Of a DNA stretch of 62,009 nucleotides, positions 1-8,424 are shown one piece after another. The stretch spans positions 486 to 62,494 of the forward strand of contig PMHV01000031.1 in the NCBI GenBank assembly GCA_003156805.1, written 5' to 3'. Under the pieces are notes generated by a model, which saw only the letters and a list, made by a program, of their open reading frames with translations, did no database searches and was not told the DNA's origin. The stretch's first letter is position 1; the number at the start of each line of letters is the position of its first letter. The stretch is from Acidobacteriaceae bacterium. GTDB taxonomy: Bacteria > Acidobacteriota > Terriglobia > Terriglobales > Acidobacteriaceae. Made by a program: the position numbers and the translations under genes.

Positions 1-895
1 TGTCATCGCCAATCGTCTCCACCTTCCAACCTCGAATCGTCGGAATCAGCATCGACAGGTTGGTTTTTCCGCAAGCGGAGGGAAACGCGCCGGTCATATA
101 CTTCACCTGGCCAGACGGGCTGATTAACTTGAGAATCAGCATGTGCTCCGCCATCCAGCCCTCGTCTCGCGCCTGCACCGAAGCGATCCGCAGCGCGTGA
201 CACTTCTTGCCTAGCAGCGCATTGCCGCCGTAACCGGAACCGTACGACCAGATCTCGCGTGTTTCGGGAAAATGGCAAATGTATTTGTGTTGCGCATTAC
301 AGGGCCAGGTCGAGTCCTGTTCGTTTGGGCCCAGCGGCGCGCCAACCGAATGCAGTCCGCGAACGAACTCGCCATCGTCGCCCAGGACTTTCAGCACGCT
401 GCTTCCCACCCGGGCCATCAGGTGCATGTTGGCGACGACGTAGGGCGAGTCCGAAATTTCCACGCCAATCTTTGCCATGGGTGAACCGATCGGTCCCATG
501 CTGTAAGGCACCACATACATCGTGCGTCCGGCCATCGAGCCGTTGTACAGCTCGGTAAGCTTTTGTTTCATCTTCGCCGGATCTTCCCAATTATTGGTGG
601 GGCCGGCATCGTCCTGGTTGCGCGAACAGATGAAAGTGCGGTCTTCCACACGGGCCACATCGGCAGGATTGGAGCGGACCAATACGCTGTTGGGGCGTTT
701 CTCGGCGTCGAGAGGGACAGCCACGCCCGTTTGCAGCATCAGCCGCAGCATGTCCTGGTATTCCTGTGGCGAGCCGTCACACCAACGCACGCGATCGGGC
801 TGGCACAGGCGCGCCGCTTCTTCCACCCATTTCACCAGTTCCGGATGCTTGTGGTCGCTGGTGGTCGATCCGATATCCATTGTGATCGTAGCCAT
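1..895 (-). CDS. pckG: Phosphoenolpyruvate carboxykinase (GTP), N-terminal part, cut by window edge
   Basis: Cytosolic enzyme converting oxaloacetate and GTP to phosphoenolpyruvate, GDP and CO2, the first committed step of gluconeogenesis. About 298 N-terminal residues of a usual ~600 are visible; the rest lies beyond position 1. The GTP-type kinase-1 loop [15 protein letters not shown] lies at about residues 267-281, with its reactive Cys. Other family stretches are the early [10 protein letters not shown] motif and [10 protein letters not shown] near residue 130. The chosen ATG (893-895) follows a GGAG at suitable spacing; a second in-frame Met five codons on is possible. ppc at 47-50 kb makes the opposing anaplerotic enzyme. 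Family assignment is firm. Confidence 0.93.
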   Translation of the reverse strand, partial: MATITMDIGSTTSDHKHPELVKWVEEAARLCQPDRVRWCDGSPQEYQDMLRLMLQTGVAVPLDAEKRPNSVLVRSNPADVARVEDRTFICSRNQDDAGPTNNWEDPAKMKQKLTELYNGSMAGRTMYVVPYSMGPIGSPMAKIGVEISDSPYVVANMHLMARVGSSVLKVLGDDGEFVRGLHSVGAPLGPNEQDSTWPCNAQHKYICHFPETREIWSYGSGYGGNALLGKKCHALRIASVQARDEGWMAEHMLILKLISPSGQVKYMTGAFPSACGKTNLSMLIPTIRGWKVETIGDD

Positions 896-1304
896 GAAGG
901 GGAGTCTCCGTTGCCGAACTTAGGGCGTTGCTGTCCAGCTTTGCTGGCACGGGCCCACATCGTCATGCGGCAGGCTCGATATTTCTGCGCCCCGGGAGTA
1001 CTTGGAAGATGCCATACCAGTTGACTCTAGCCCAACCTGCCCACCCTACTGAATGGAGACGCGTTGGCCGCAACCTTTTGAATGAGATCTAGAATACATA
1101 CCATTTTCTCTCACTTCTAACGATTATTCCAGTCTTTGGGTTGCGAGGGTAGTGTCCCGAGTTGAACCAGGACACCTACAAGCGGCGAGAATCGCTTTCG
1201 GGTAGTATTTCTGGTTGCTCTCGTTCAACCTGCACAACGCGAGGACCGGGAGTAAAGACGTATTTTCGGCGGGATATTTATCCGGCAGAAAGGACGACCA
1301 TCGC
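896..1304. other. Intergenic region between divergent pckG and pntAA
   Basis: About 400 bases between two divergent genes, so promoters for both must lie here. I found no convincing -35/-10 pair, hairpin or small gene. The pntAA reading frame stays open upstream to 1215, but that part does not resemble the family. Confidence 0.5.
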
Positions 1305-2480
1305 TTGATCGTCGGGGTACCAAGAGAAAGTTATCCGGGAGAGCGTCGCGTTGCACTCGTACCGCTGGTGATTCCAAGTCTCACCAAGGCCGGGCTTGAA
1401 GTTGTGATCGAAGCCGGCGCTGGCGAGCAGTCGGGCTATCCCGATACTGCCTATGCCGAGAAGGGAGCGAAAATTGTTCCCGGCCGCGCTGCGGTTTTCA
1501 GCACCGCGGACATTGTTATCCAAGTGCTTTGCTACGGTTCGAACGATGCCACAGGCCAAGCCGATCTTCCCCTGTTCCGCCGCGGCCAGGTGTTGATCGG
1601 ATTCCTGCGGCCGTTCGGTTCGGCTGAGGTGGTTCAGAAAATCGCCGCATCGGGCGTCACTTCGTTCTCGGTTGAGCTTATTCCCCGCACCACCCGAGCG
1701 CAAAGCATGGACGCTCTTTCGTCCATGGGAACGATCTGCGGGTACAAGGCGGTGCTGCTTGCCGCGGAGACTTCACTGCGAATTTTTCCCATGATGACCA
1801 CAGCCGCTGGCACGATTACACCGGCTCGCGTCTTCGTCATCGGCGCTGGAGTCGCCGGACTGCAGGCCATCGCAACCGCGCGTCGGCTGGGAGCTGTTTC
1901 ATCGGCTTACGATATGCGCCCTGCCGCTAAAGAGCAGGTGCAGAGCCTGGGCGGGCGCTTTGTGGAATTGCCCATTGAAGCCCAAAACGCGCAGGATGCC
2001 CGCGGCTACGGCACGGCCCAGGACGAAAACTTCTACGCTCGCCAGCGCGAACTGCTCACCCGCGTGGTCGCCGAGAGCGACGTGGTCATCAGCGCGGCCG
2101 TAATTCCAGGCAAGAAGTCGCCCGTTCTCATCACCGCCGATATGGTGAAGGGAATGGCTCCAGGCTCCGTGATTGTCGATCTCGCCTCAGAACGCGGCGG
2201 AAACTGCGAGCTCACCCAGGTCGGAAAAACCGTGAAAGAGTATGGCGTCTCCATCATAGGCGCCATCAATCTGGCCAGCAGCGTGCCTTATCACGCCAGC
2301 CAGATGTACGCCCGCAACGTGACCAACTTCCTCGTTTACCTGGTGAAGGACGGAAAGCTGCAGCACAACCTGCAGGATGAAATCATCCGCGAGACCATGG
2401 TCACGCGCGGAGGTGAAGTCGTAAATGCGAGAGTACGCGAGTTTTTCAAGCTGCCCGCGCTGGCGCCGATATCTGGATAG
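1305..2480 (+). CDS. pntAA: NAD(P)+ transhydrogenase, alpha subunit part 1 (NAD-binding domain I)
   Basis: Soluble NAD(H)-binding part of the membrane transhydrogenase that couples proton entry to hydride transfer from NADH to NADP+. The product starts IVGVPRESYPGERRVALVP, typical of the AlaDH/PNT N-terminal domain, and carries the nucleotide-binding motif GAGVAGLQA near residue 180. It ends without membrane helices, as expected when the alpha subunit is split. I chose TTG at 1305 because the family starts right there and an AGAAAGGA sequence lies upstream; the frame is open back to 1215 but that extension is unlike the family. pntAB and pntB follow closely in one operon. About 391 residues. 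Confidence 0.9.
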   Translation: MIVGVPRESYPGERRVALVPLVIPSLTKAGLEVVIEAGAGEQSGYPDTAYAEKGAKIVPGRAAVFSTADIVIQVLCYGSNDATGQADLPLFRRGQVLIGFLRPFGSAEVVQKIAASGVTSFSVELIPRTTRAQSMDALSSMGTICGYKAVLLAAETSLRIFPMMTTAAGTITPARVFVIGAGVAGLQAIATARRLGAVSSAYDMRPAAKEQVQSLGGRFVELPIEAQNAQDARGYGTAQDENFYARQRELLTRVVAESDVVISAAVIPGKKSPVLITADMVKGMAPGSVIVDLASERGGNCELTQVGKTVKEYGVSIIGAINLASSVPYHASQMYARNVTNFLVYLVKDGKLQHNLQDEIIRETMVTRGGEVVNARVREFFKLPALAPISG

Positions 2481-2565
2481 ATTTCAAAACGAGTGCTCTG
2501 GGAAACTTCCGCGCCGAAGCGGTTATTGAGAACTGAGAACCGAGAACTAAAGAAGTGGAGGTTGC

Positions 2566-2862
2566 ATGGGTTCTAACCTGATTGATTCGCTTTTCATTTT
2601 CATGCTGGCCTGCTTCATTGGCTTCGAGGTCATCCGCCATGTCTCGCCGTTGCTGCACACTCCGCTCATGTCGCTGACGAACGCCCTTGACGCCATCGCC
2701 GTGGTCGGCGCGATTGTCCTGGTTGGCGAGCGCAAGAGCGAGTTCGCGACGGTTCTCGGCGTGATTGCCATCGTCGCCGCCACCAGCAACGTGGTTGGCG
2801 GATTCTTCATCACCGACCGCATGCTCAAGATGTTCAAGACCAGCCGTCCGGTAAAGAAATAG
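2566..2862 (+). CDS. pntAB: NAD(P)+ transhydrogenase, alpha subunit part 2 (membrane)
   Basis: 98-residue integral membrane piece of the split alpha subunit that, with PntB, forms the proton channel. About three hydrophobic helices are visible: residues 5-25, 38-57 and 62-82. The stretch LTNALDAIAVVGAIV is typical of this subunit. It starts 85 bases after pntAA behind a GTGGAGG-type ribosome site and ends 12 bases before pntB, so the three are almost certainly co-transcribed. Confidence 0.92.
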   Translation: MGSNLIDSLFIFMLACFIGFEVIRHVSPLLHTPLMSLTNALDAIAVVGAIVLVGERKSEFATVLGVIAIVAATSNVVGGFFITDRMLKMFKTSRPVKK

Positions 2863-2874
2863 CTGAGCGCAATC

Positions 2875-4266
2875 ATGAATGAGTTTGCCGGAAGCCAGTA
2901 CCTGATCGAAATCATTTACCTCGTCGCCAGCGCGCTGTTCATCCTGTCGCTGAAGTGGATGAGTTCGCCCGCCACCGCGCGCCACGGCATTTGGGCAGGC
3001 GAAATCGGCATGGTGCTTGCCATCGCCGGCACTTTGCTTCATCGCGGCATCGTCGACTGGAAGTGGATCGTCATCGGACTGGTGCTGGGCAGCGGCATTG
3101 GCATTCCGCTCGGCATGGTGCAGATGACCGCGGTCCCCCAGCGGACCGCGCTCAGCCACGCTTTCGGCGCGCTGTGCGTCACACTGGTCGGAACGGCGGA
3201 ATTTTATCTGCGCACTCCGAACGTTCCCAAATTCATGATGTCGGTGCTGTCGATGGAAGTGATTCTCGGAGGGCTAACTTTCACCGGCAGCTTGATGGCC
3301 GCGGGAAAATTGCAGGAGATTCTGCCGCAGCGGCCCATCACTTACAAAGGACAGAATCTCGTCAACTTCCTGCTGTTCAGCGCCGCTGTGGGCAGCGCGG
3401 TTTATCTTGTGGTGCATCCGGAGACGAAGCAACTCTTTCCGCTGATTGTCGGCATTTCACTGATTTTCGGTGTTCTCCTCGTAATCCCGATCGGCGGCGC
3501 GGACATGCCGACGGTGATCTCGCTGTTGAACTCTTATGCCGGTCTCTCCGCCGCAGCGATGGGATTTGTGCTGCAGAATAAGTTGCTCATCATTGCCGGC
3601 GCACTCGACGGATCTTCGGGCTTGATTCTTTCCGTCATCATGTCGAAGGCGATGAATCGTTCTTTTAGAAACGTTCTCTTTGGAGCATTCGGCCAGGTGC
3701 AAGCTTCTGCCGCCGGTGGAGCGGAAGCGAAGCCGGTTCGCAGCGCGACACCTGAGGAAGCCGCGGCCATTCTCTCGGCGGCAAACAAAGTGGTCATCGT
3801 TCCCGGTTACGGCATGGCCGTCGCGCAGGCGCAGCACAAAGTTCGCGAACTCTACGACATGCTCACCAAGAAGGGAGTCGAAGTGCGTTTCGCCATTCAT
3901 CCGGTCGCGGGACGCATGCCCGGACACATGAACGTTCTGCTCGCCGAAGCCGACATCCCTTACGACCGCCTCATCGAAATGGAAGAGATCAACGGCGACT
4001 TTCCGCAAACCGACGTAGCCCTCATTATCGGCGCCAACGACGTCACCAACCCGGCCGCGCGCACCGACCAATCCAGCCCCATCTTTGGCATGCCCATCCT
4101 CGATGTAGACAAAGCCCACACCGTCATGGTGATCAAGCGCGGGATGAGTCCGGGCTTCGCCGGCATCGACAATCCGCTCTACTACCTCGACCGCACGCTC
4201 ATGCTGTTCGGCGATGCTAAGCAGTTTGTGGGCGCGATCGTGCGGGAGCTCGGCGGAGGACATTAG
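2875..4266 (+). CDS. pntB: NAD(P)+ transhydrogenase, beta subunit
   Basis: 463-residue subunit, full length for the family. The N-terminal ~270 residues hold about eight membrane helices, including the GADMPTVISLLNSYAGLSAAAMGF segment (given here only to show the conserved helix). The C-terminal ~180 residues form the NADP(H)-binding domain III, with the GYGMAVAQAQ fingerprint near residue 310 and ADIPYD and GANDVTNPAA further on. Together with PntAA and PntAB it uses the proton gradient to make NADPH. Last gene of the operon; a ~430-base gap follows. Confidence 0.95.
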   Translation: MNEFAGSQYLIEIIYLVASALFILSLKWMSSPATARHGIWAGEIGMVLAIAGTLLHRGIVDWKWIVIGLVLGSGIGIPLGMVQMTAVPQRTALSHAFGALCVTLVGTAEFYLRTPNVPKFMMSVLSMEVILGGLTFTGSLMAAGKLQEILPQRPITYKGQNLVNFLLFSAAVGSAVYLVVHPETKQLFPLIVGISLIFGVLLVIPIGGADMPTVISLLNSYAGLSAAAMGFVLQNKLLIIAGALDGSSGLILSVIMSKAMNRSFRNVLFGAFGQVQASAAGGAEAKPVRSATPEEAAAILSAANKVVIVPGYGMAVAQAQHKVRELYDMLTKKGVEVRFAIHPVAGRMPGHMNVLLAEADIPYDRLIEMEEINGDFPQTDVALIIGANDVTNPAARTDQSSPIFGMPILDVDKAHTVMVIKRGMSPGFAGIDNPLYYLDRTLMLFGDAKQFVGAIVRELGGGH

Positions 4267-4677
4267 TATAGTGGTTGCACAGCCGGACCAGCGTTCATCG
4301 TCAGTCATCCATCGCTAGCCATTCGGAATTGTGGAAATCTGCCGGAAAAATATTGGCGAGAGCCGACTTCGCTGGTATTTGGGAGGGCAATTTTCTGTGA
4401 CTGAGAGGCGATTTTTGATTGGGTACCCCCCTCCCCCTGTTTTGCGAATCGTCAGTAAACATGCGGGCCTGCGCGATTTCGAATGTGCGCTAAGCGTGTT
4501 AGAGCTTTTGTTTTCAATAGCTTGCGGGCAAAATATTGGTAACAAAGCACTTAGCTCTGGTGCCGGGGGAGTGGACCGTACCACCTCCGCCTTGACTATG
4601 TTCCGCCGATTGCGTTTTGGCCGCAAGGTCAGATGTCACACAGGTCTGCTTTCGCAAACTGACCTCGCCTTCATCGT
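4267..4677. other. Intergenic region after pntB
   Basis: About 410 bases without a supportable gene. Small open frames on both strands look random in composition and match no family I know. It ends in the 22-bp palindrome and the toxin-antitoxin operator described separately. Confidence 0.45.
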
Positions 4678-4699
4678 CCATCGTCGGCGCCGACGATGG
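4678..4699. repeat. Perfect 22-bp palindrome
   Basis: CCATCGTCGGC followed directly by its exact reverse complement GCCGACGATGG: two 11-base arms with no spacer. No T-run follows, so a classical terminator for pntB is doubtful. It could be a dimeric-regulator site or a cruciform-prone repeat. It lies 34 bases before the 14-bp operator-like palindrome of the fitAB pair. Confidence 0.7.
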
Positions 4700-4732
4700 T
4701 TAACGGCGGGGCATTGATTTTTCGCTTATTAC

Positions 4733-4746
4733 GATATCATGATATC
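4733..4746. promoter_or_regulatory. Operator-like palindrome upstream of fitA
   Basis: GATATCATGATATC is a perfect 14-bp palindrome, with an overlapping ATGATATCAT, ending about 8 bases before the ribosome site of the antitoxin. FitA/VapB antitoxins with ribbon-helix-helix domains typically bind such inverted repeats to repress their own operon. A TTGATT at 4714-4719 could act as a -35. The assignment as operator is inferred from position and symmetry. Confidence 0.55.
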
Positions 4747-4767
4747 ATTCTGGCGAAGGGGAAACTT

Positions 4768-5016
4768 GTGGCTCAATTGGTCGTCAGGAACATCGAGAAC
4801 GGGGTGAAGGCTCGCTTGCAGCGCCGCGCGCGGCGGAATGGGCGCAGCATGGAGGAAGAGGTCCGCGACATTTTGCGTGCTGCGGTACATAAGGAAGAAA
4901 GTGCTCCCGCCGGCGGACTAGGGACGGAGCTCTCGAAGCTCTTTCCCAAGAGCGGACCTGATTTCAAGATTGAAAAGTTACACATCGAGATTAAGCCTCC
5001 GATCTTTGAGGAATGA
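4768..5016 (+). CDS. FitA-type ribbon-helix-helix antitoxin
   Basis: 82-residue antitoxin. The N-terminal half (AQLVVRNIENGVKARLQRR followed by RSMEEEVRDILR) is the classical Arc/MetJ-like FitA/VapB fold; the acidic, proline-containing tail should wrap the toxin. GTG at 4768 is preferred over the upstream ATG at 4696 because GAAGGGGA sits 5-6 bases before it and the family starts at this point. Its stop overlaps the toxin start by four bases, so translation is coupled. It should neutralise the PIN toxin and repress the operon through the palindrome upstream. Confidence 0.85.
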   Translation: MAQLVVRNIENGVKARLQRRARRNGRSMEEEVRDILRAAVHKEESAPAGGLGTELSKLFPKSGPDFKIEKLHIEIKPPIFEE

Positions 5017-5435
5017 TCATTCTCGATAGCAACGTAATCTCCGAGCTGATGCGCCCCAGGCCGGATGAGAGAGTAATCGTGTGGCTCGATCGCCAGCCGC
5101 GATCTTCGATCTGGACAACTTCAATTACTCTGTTTGAAATAAGCTTTGGGTTGCAAATCATGCCTGCCGGAAAGTGGCGCGACGTCTTCACGGAAGGTTT
5201 TGAGAATCTGTTGGACCGAATCGACAACCGCATCGCCCCCTTTGACCATGAAGCTGCACAGCACGCAAGCGCCTTGATGGCGTCCCGAAAAACACACGGC
5301 CGCCCCCGCGAGTCGCGCGATACGATGATTGCTGGGATTGTCCTCTCGCGCCGTGCGGCACTGGCGACGAGAAACACACGGGACTTTGACGATGTCCCGG
5401 CGACCTTAATTGATCCGTGGACCGCGCGCGCCTGA
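5013..5435 (+). CDS. PIN-domain ribonuclease toxin, FitB/VapC family
   Basis: 140-residue PIN-domain protein, expected to be an Mg2+-dependent RNase held inactive by FitA. The first strand MIILDSNVISELMR supplies acidic residues D5 and E11. The C-terminal half has RPRESRDTMIAGIVLSRRAA and LATRNTRDF, with the remaining acidic residues. Length and motif order fit FitB better than short VapC. ATG overlaps the antitoxin stop (ATGA). The RNA target cannot be deduced. Confidence 0.88.
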   Translation: MIILDSNVISELMRPRPDERVIVWLDRQPRSSIWTTSITLFEISFGLQIMPAGKWRDVFTEGFENLLDRIDNRIAPFDHEAAQHASALMASRKTHGRPRESRDTMIAGIVLSRRAALATRNTRDFDDVPATLIDPWTARA

Positions 5436-5571
5436 CCGCAGCTTCAACGTCCAGCGTGATATTCTATTGACTACCAGCTGCGTGCCGTTTTTGGCGGAAA
5501 TTCCCCCGCAGATCCTGAAGAAGCTTCCCTGAAGAAGCCCAAAAGAAATAGAAGAAGAGAAACCAGAAATC

Positions 5572-7203
5572 ATGCTTTCAGTCAGCAATGTGTCGATGCG
5601 CTACGGCGCCAAATTACTGTTCGAAGACGTCTCAACGGCGTTTACGCCGGGCAAGCGATATGGCCTGACAGGGCCCAACGGATCGGGCAAGTCCACGTTT
5701 ATGAAGCTGCTGAGCGGCGAACTTGATCCGCAGAAGGGCACAGTGGTGCGTCCGCGGAAGCTGGGCGTGTTGAGCCAGGATCAGTTCGCCTTCGACGCTT
5801 ACTCCGCGATCGACACCGTCATCATGGGGAACAAGCGGCTGTGGGCGGCCATGCAGGAGCGCCACGCCATCTATGAGAAGCCTGAGATGACCGATGCGGA
5901 CGGCATGAAGCTGGGAGAACTCGAAGGCATTGTCGGCGAAGAAGACGGATACACCGCAGAGAGCGATGCCGCGATTCTGCTGCAGGGTCTGGACATTCCC
6001 GACGAGTTGCACTCCCGCAAAATGGGCGAACTGCAGGGCGGGCAGAAAGTTCGCGTGCTGCTGGCGCAGGCGCTGTTTGGGCATCCGCAGGCGTTGCTGC
6101 TGGACGAACCGACGAACCATTTGGACTTGGATTCGATCCACTGGCTGCAGGGATTTTTGAATGTCTACGACGGCGTGGTGATCGCCATCTCACACGACCG
6201 GCATTTTCTGAACAGCATTTGCACGCACATCGCCGACATCGACTACGAGACCATCATCAACTACACCGGCAGCTACGACGATATGGTGGTGGCCAAGACG
6301 CAGGTGCGCTCACAGATCGAATCGCAGAATGCGCAGCGCGAAAAAAAGATCTCGCAATTGAACGAATTCATCGCGCGTTTTGCCGCCGGCACGCGATCGA
6401 GCCAGGTGCAGTCGCGTCGCAAGGAAGTGGAGCGGCTACAAGTTACGGAACTGGCGAGGTCGAACATCCAGCGGCCTTACATCAAGTTCGACCAGAAGAG
6501 GCCTTCGGGCAAGCACATTCTCGAAATTGAGCATCTGGGCAAGGCTTACGAGGACAAGAAAGTCATCCGAGACTTTACGGCGAGCATCATCCGCGGCGAG
6601 AAAATCGCGCTGATGGGACGCAACGGAGCCGGGAAGACCACGCTGTTGAACGCGCTGCTGGCAAATTCTCCGACCACTCCGGAAGCCGAACTGCGCAAGA
6701 CCAGCGGCTACGACGGCGTTTTTGTCGATTCCGGCAAAGTAATCTGGGGACACGAAGCATCCATTGGATATTTCGCTCAGGATCACCGCAGCCTGATCGC
6801 CGGCGGTATGACGGTGCTGGAATGGCTGCATCAATGGGACTCGGCTGCCGTCAGCGAAGAAATCCGCGGACTGCTGGGCCAGATGCTGTTCGCCCGCGAG
6901 GAAGCTACGAAATCCACGAACGTTCTTTCGGGTGGCGAGGCTGCGCGGTTGATCTTCTGCAAGCTGATGCTGCAGAAGCCGAATGTGCTGGTGCTGGATG
7001 AACCGACGAACCACCTGGATCTGGAAGCGATCAACGCGCTGAACATCTCGCTGCAGAGATATCAGGGCACAGTCTTGCTGGTGACCCACGACCACGATCT
7101 GATTGACGAAGTCGCCACGCGTATCTGGCACTTCGAGAACGACCACAAGATCACCGACTTCAAAGGCTCGTACGAGGAGTATCAGGCGGCAGTTGCGGTG
7201 TAG
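5572..7203 (+). CDS. ybiT: ABC-F ribosome-associated ATPase, YbiT type
   Basis: 543-residue soluble protein with two ABC ATPase domains and no membrane segment, typical of ABC-F translation factors that act at the ribosomal E site. Domain 1 has Walker A GPNGSGKST (residues 34-42), signature LQGGQKVR and Walker B LLLDEPTNHLD. The interdomain linker lies around residues 240-310. Domain 2 has GRNGAGKTT (about 348-356), LSGGEAAR and VLVLDEPTNHLD. Order and spacing (DTVIMGNKRLW, a second CTHIADIDY region) match E. coli YbiT. The start ATG follows an AGAAGAGAAACC stretch. Stands alone after the toxin-antitoxin pair. Confidence 0.9.
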   Translation: MLSVSNVSMRYGAKLLFEDVSTAFTPGKRYGLTGPNGSGKSTFMKLLSGELDPQKGTVVRPRKLGVLSQDQFAFDAYSAIDTVIMGNKRLWAAMQERHAIYEKPEMTDADGMKLGELEGIVGEEDGYTAESDAAILLQGLDIPDELHSRKMGELQGGQKVRVLLAQALFGHPQALLLDEPTNHLDLDSIHWLQGFLNVYDGVVIAISHDRHFLNSICTHIADIDYETIINYTGSYDDMVVAKTQVRSQIESQNAQREKKISQLNEFIARFAAGTRSSQVQSRRKEVERLQVTELARSNIQRPYIKFDQKRPSGKHILEIEHLGKAYEDKKVIRDFTASIIRGEKIALMGRNGAGKTTLLNALLANSPTTPEAELRKTSGYDGVFVDSGKVIWGHEASIGYFAQDHRSLIAGGMTVLEWLHQWDSAAVSEEIRGLLGQMLFAREEATKSTNVLSGGEAARLIFCKLMLQKPNVLVLDEPTNHLDLEAINALNISLQRYQGTVLLVTHDHDLIDEVATRIWHFENDHKITDFKGSYEEYQAAVAV

Positions 7204-7212
7204 AGAAACCGA

Positions 7213-7263
7213 GATTTCCTTCGACTCGCTCAGGGCAGGCTCTCCCTTCGGTGGGAATGACAA
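7213..7263. repeat. Dispersed palindromic repeat of the CGCTCAG...GGGAATGACA type
   Basis: CCTTCGACTCGCTCAGGGC followed by CCCTTCGGTGGGAATGACA, located just after the ABC-F gene. Similar pieces recur near 45016-45055, 46880-46965, and inside imuA (50511-50561) and dnaE2 (about 55570-55615). Confidence 0.6.
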
Positions 7264-7416
7264 GAGTTTGTATTGTTTGCCCATTGCACCATTTCTGTTG
7301 CATGTAAATCATCCAGGTTCTCCACAGAGTTCCACACGAGTTTGCTATTGCGTACGCGACGGCAAGTTGCGCATAATAGCTCCCAAACAGAATTTCAGCT
7401 GCGAGGATGCGGTGCC

Positions 7417-8319
7417 ATGGCGGATGCTGCATACAGCCGAGCCGATCTGCTGAGGATTCTTCACCTTACCCCGCGCCAGTTGGCCAACTGGGAGCGGGCA
7501 GGGCTGATCGCGGTCGCGGTCGCTTATTCCTTTTCCGATTTGTTGAAAGTGAAGAAAGTGCGCGACCTCTGCGCCATGAGTGTGCGGCCGGCGGTGCTGC
7601 GCGCGTCGATGGAGGCGATGCAGCGGCGGGCGGCGGGGATGGGGAATCCGCTTCTGGAGGCGGGCGCGTCGTCTACCAGTAAGCACCGGGTCGCATTCCG
7701 GCACGAGGGAAAACTGCTGGAGCCGATCGCCGGGCAGTTCGTGATGGACTTTTCGCCCGGGGAAAAAGTGGTGACCCGCACGCCGATTCCGGCCCCCGAT
7801 CCCACGCCCGATGAGAATGAGGCTGCGGTGTGGTTTGCCCGCGGTGTCACTTTGGAGGAGAATCCGGGCACGCAAACCGAGGCTATCGCGGCCTACCAGA
7901 AGGTGCTTGAGTTCGACCCCGCTCACGCGGCCGCGCACATTAACCTGGGCACGCTCCACTACAACCGCCAGGATTTTCACCTGGCCGAAAAACATTACCG
8001 CGCAGCGCTGGAAGCCGATCCCCGCTATGCCCTGGCTCATTTCGACCTGGGCAATGTTCTGGACGAAACCGGGCGCGTGCGCGACGCCATACAGACCTAC
8101 AAGACGGCCATTCAGCTCGCTCCCACCTACGCCGACGCACACTACAATCTCGCTTTGGCCTACGAGAAAACGCGCGAGCCGCGAAAAGCGCTGCAACACT
8201 GGCGGGCCTACGTCAAGCTTGACACGACCGGTCCCTGGTCGGTTCACGCCCGCAACCAGATTCAGCGAATTCTGCAGGCCGATGGGCTGAAGTTGGTGCA
8301 AGGCGGCAAACAGGGCTGA
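7417..8319 (+). CDS. MerR-type HTH domain fused to TPR repeats
   Basis: 300-residue protein. Residues ~6-60 (YSRADLLRILHLTPRQLANW, then YSFSDLLKVKKVRDL) resemble the winged-helix DNA-binding domain of MerR regulators. A linker of about 90 residues follows, then at least three tetratricopeptide repeats with the usual pattern (FDPAHAAAHINLGTLHYNRQ, ALAHFDLGNVLDETGRVRDA, YADAHYNLALAYEKTREPRK). No effector or metal-binding cysteines were seen. ATG at 7417 is preferred over the upstream open frame, which runs through a repeat. A DNA-binding scaffold or tetratricopeptide sensor is an inference; function unknown. Confidence 0.78.
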   Translation: MADAAYSRADLLRILHLTPRQLANWERAGLIAVAVAYSFSDLLKVKKVRDLCAMSVRPAVLRASMEAMQRRAAGMGNPLLEAGASSTSKHRVAFRHEGKLLEPIAGQFVMDFSPGEKVVTRTPIPAPDPTPDENEAAVWFARGVTLEENPGTQTEAIAAYQKVLEFDPAHAAAHINLGTLHYNRQDFHLAEKHYRAALEADPRYALAHFDLGNVLDETGRVRDAIQTYKTAIQLAPTYADAHYNLALAYEKTREPRKALQHWRAYVKLDTTGPWSVHARNQIQRILQADGLKLVQGGKQG

Positions 8320-8424
8320 AGTCTGCCGCAATTACAATGCCCGTTCTGAATCTTCCAAATTCTCCGACCGTCGCCGGCTCCCAGTGCTAGAATTTGCGGT
8401 TGTGATTTTACTGAAGGTGTCTTC

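Noticed and set aside
1215-1304. N-terminal extension of PntAA from TTG 1215
   Set aside because: Thirty codons unlike the family; the known N-terminus starts at IVGVPRE.
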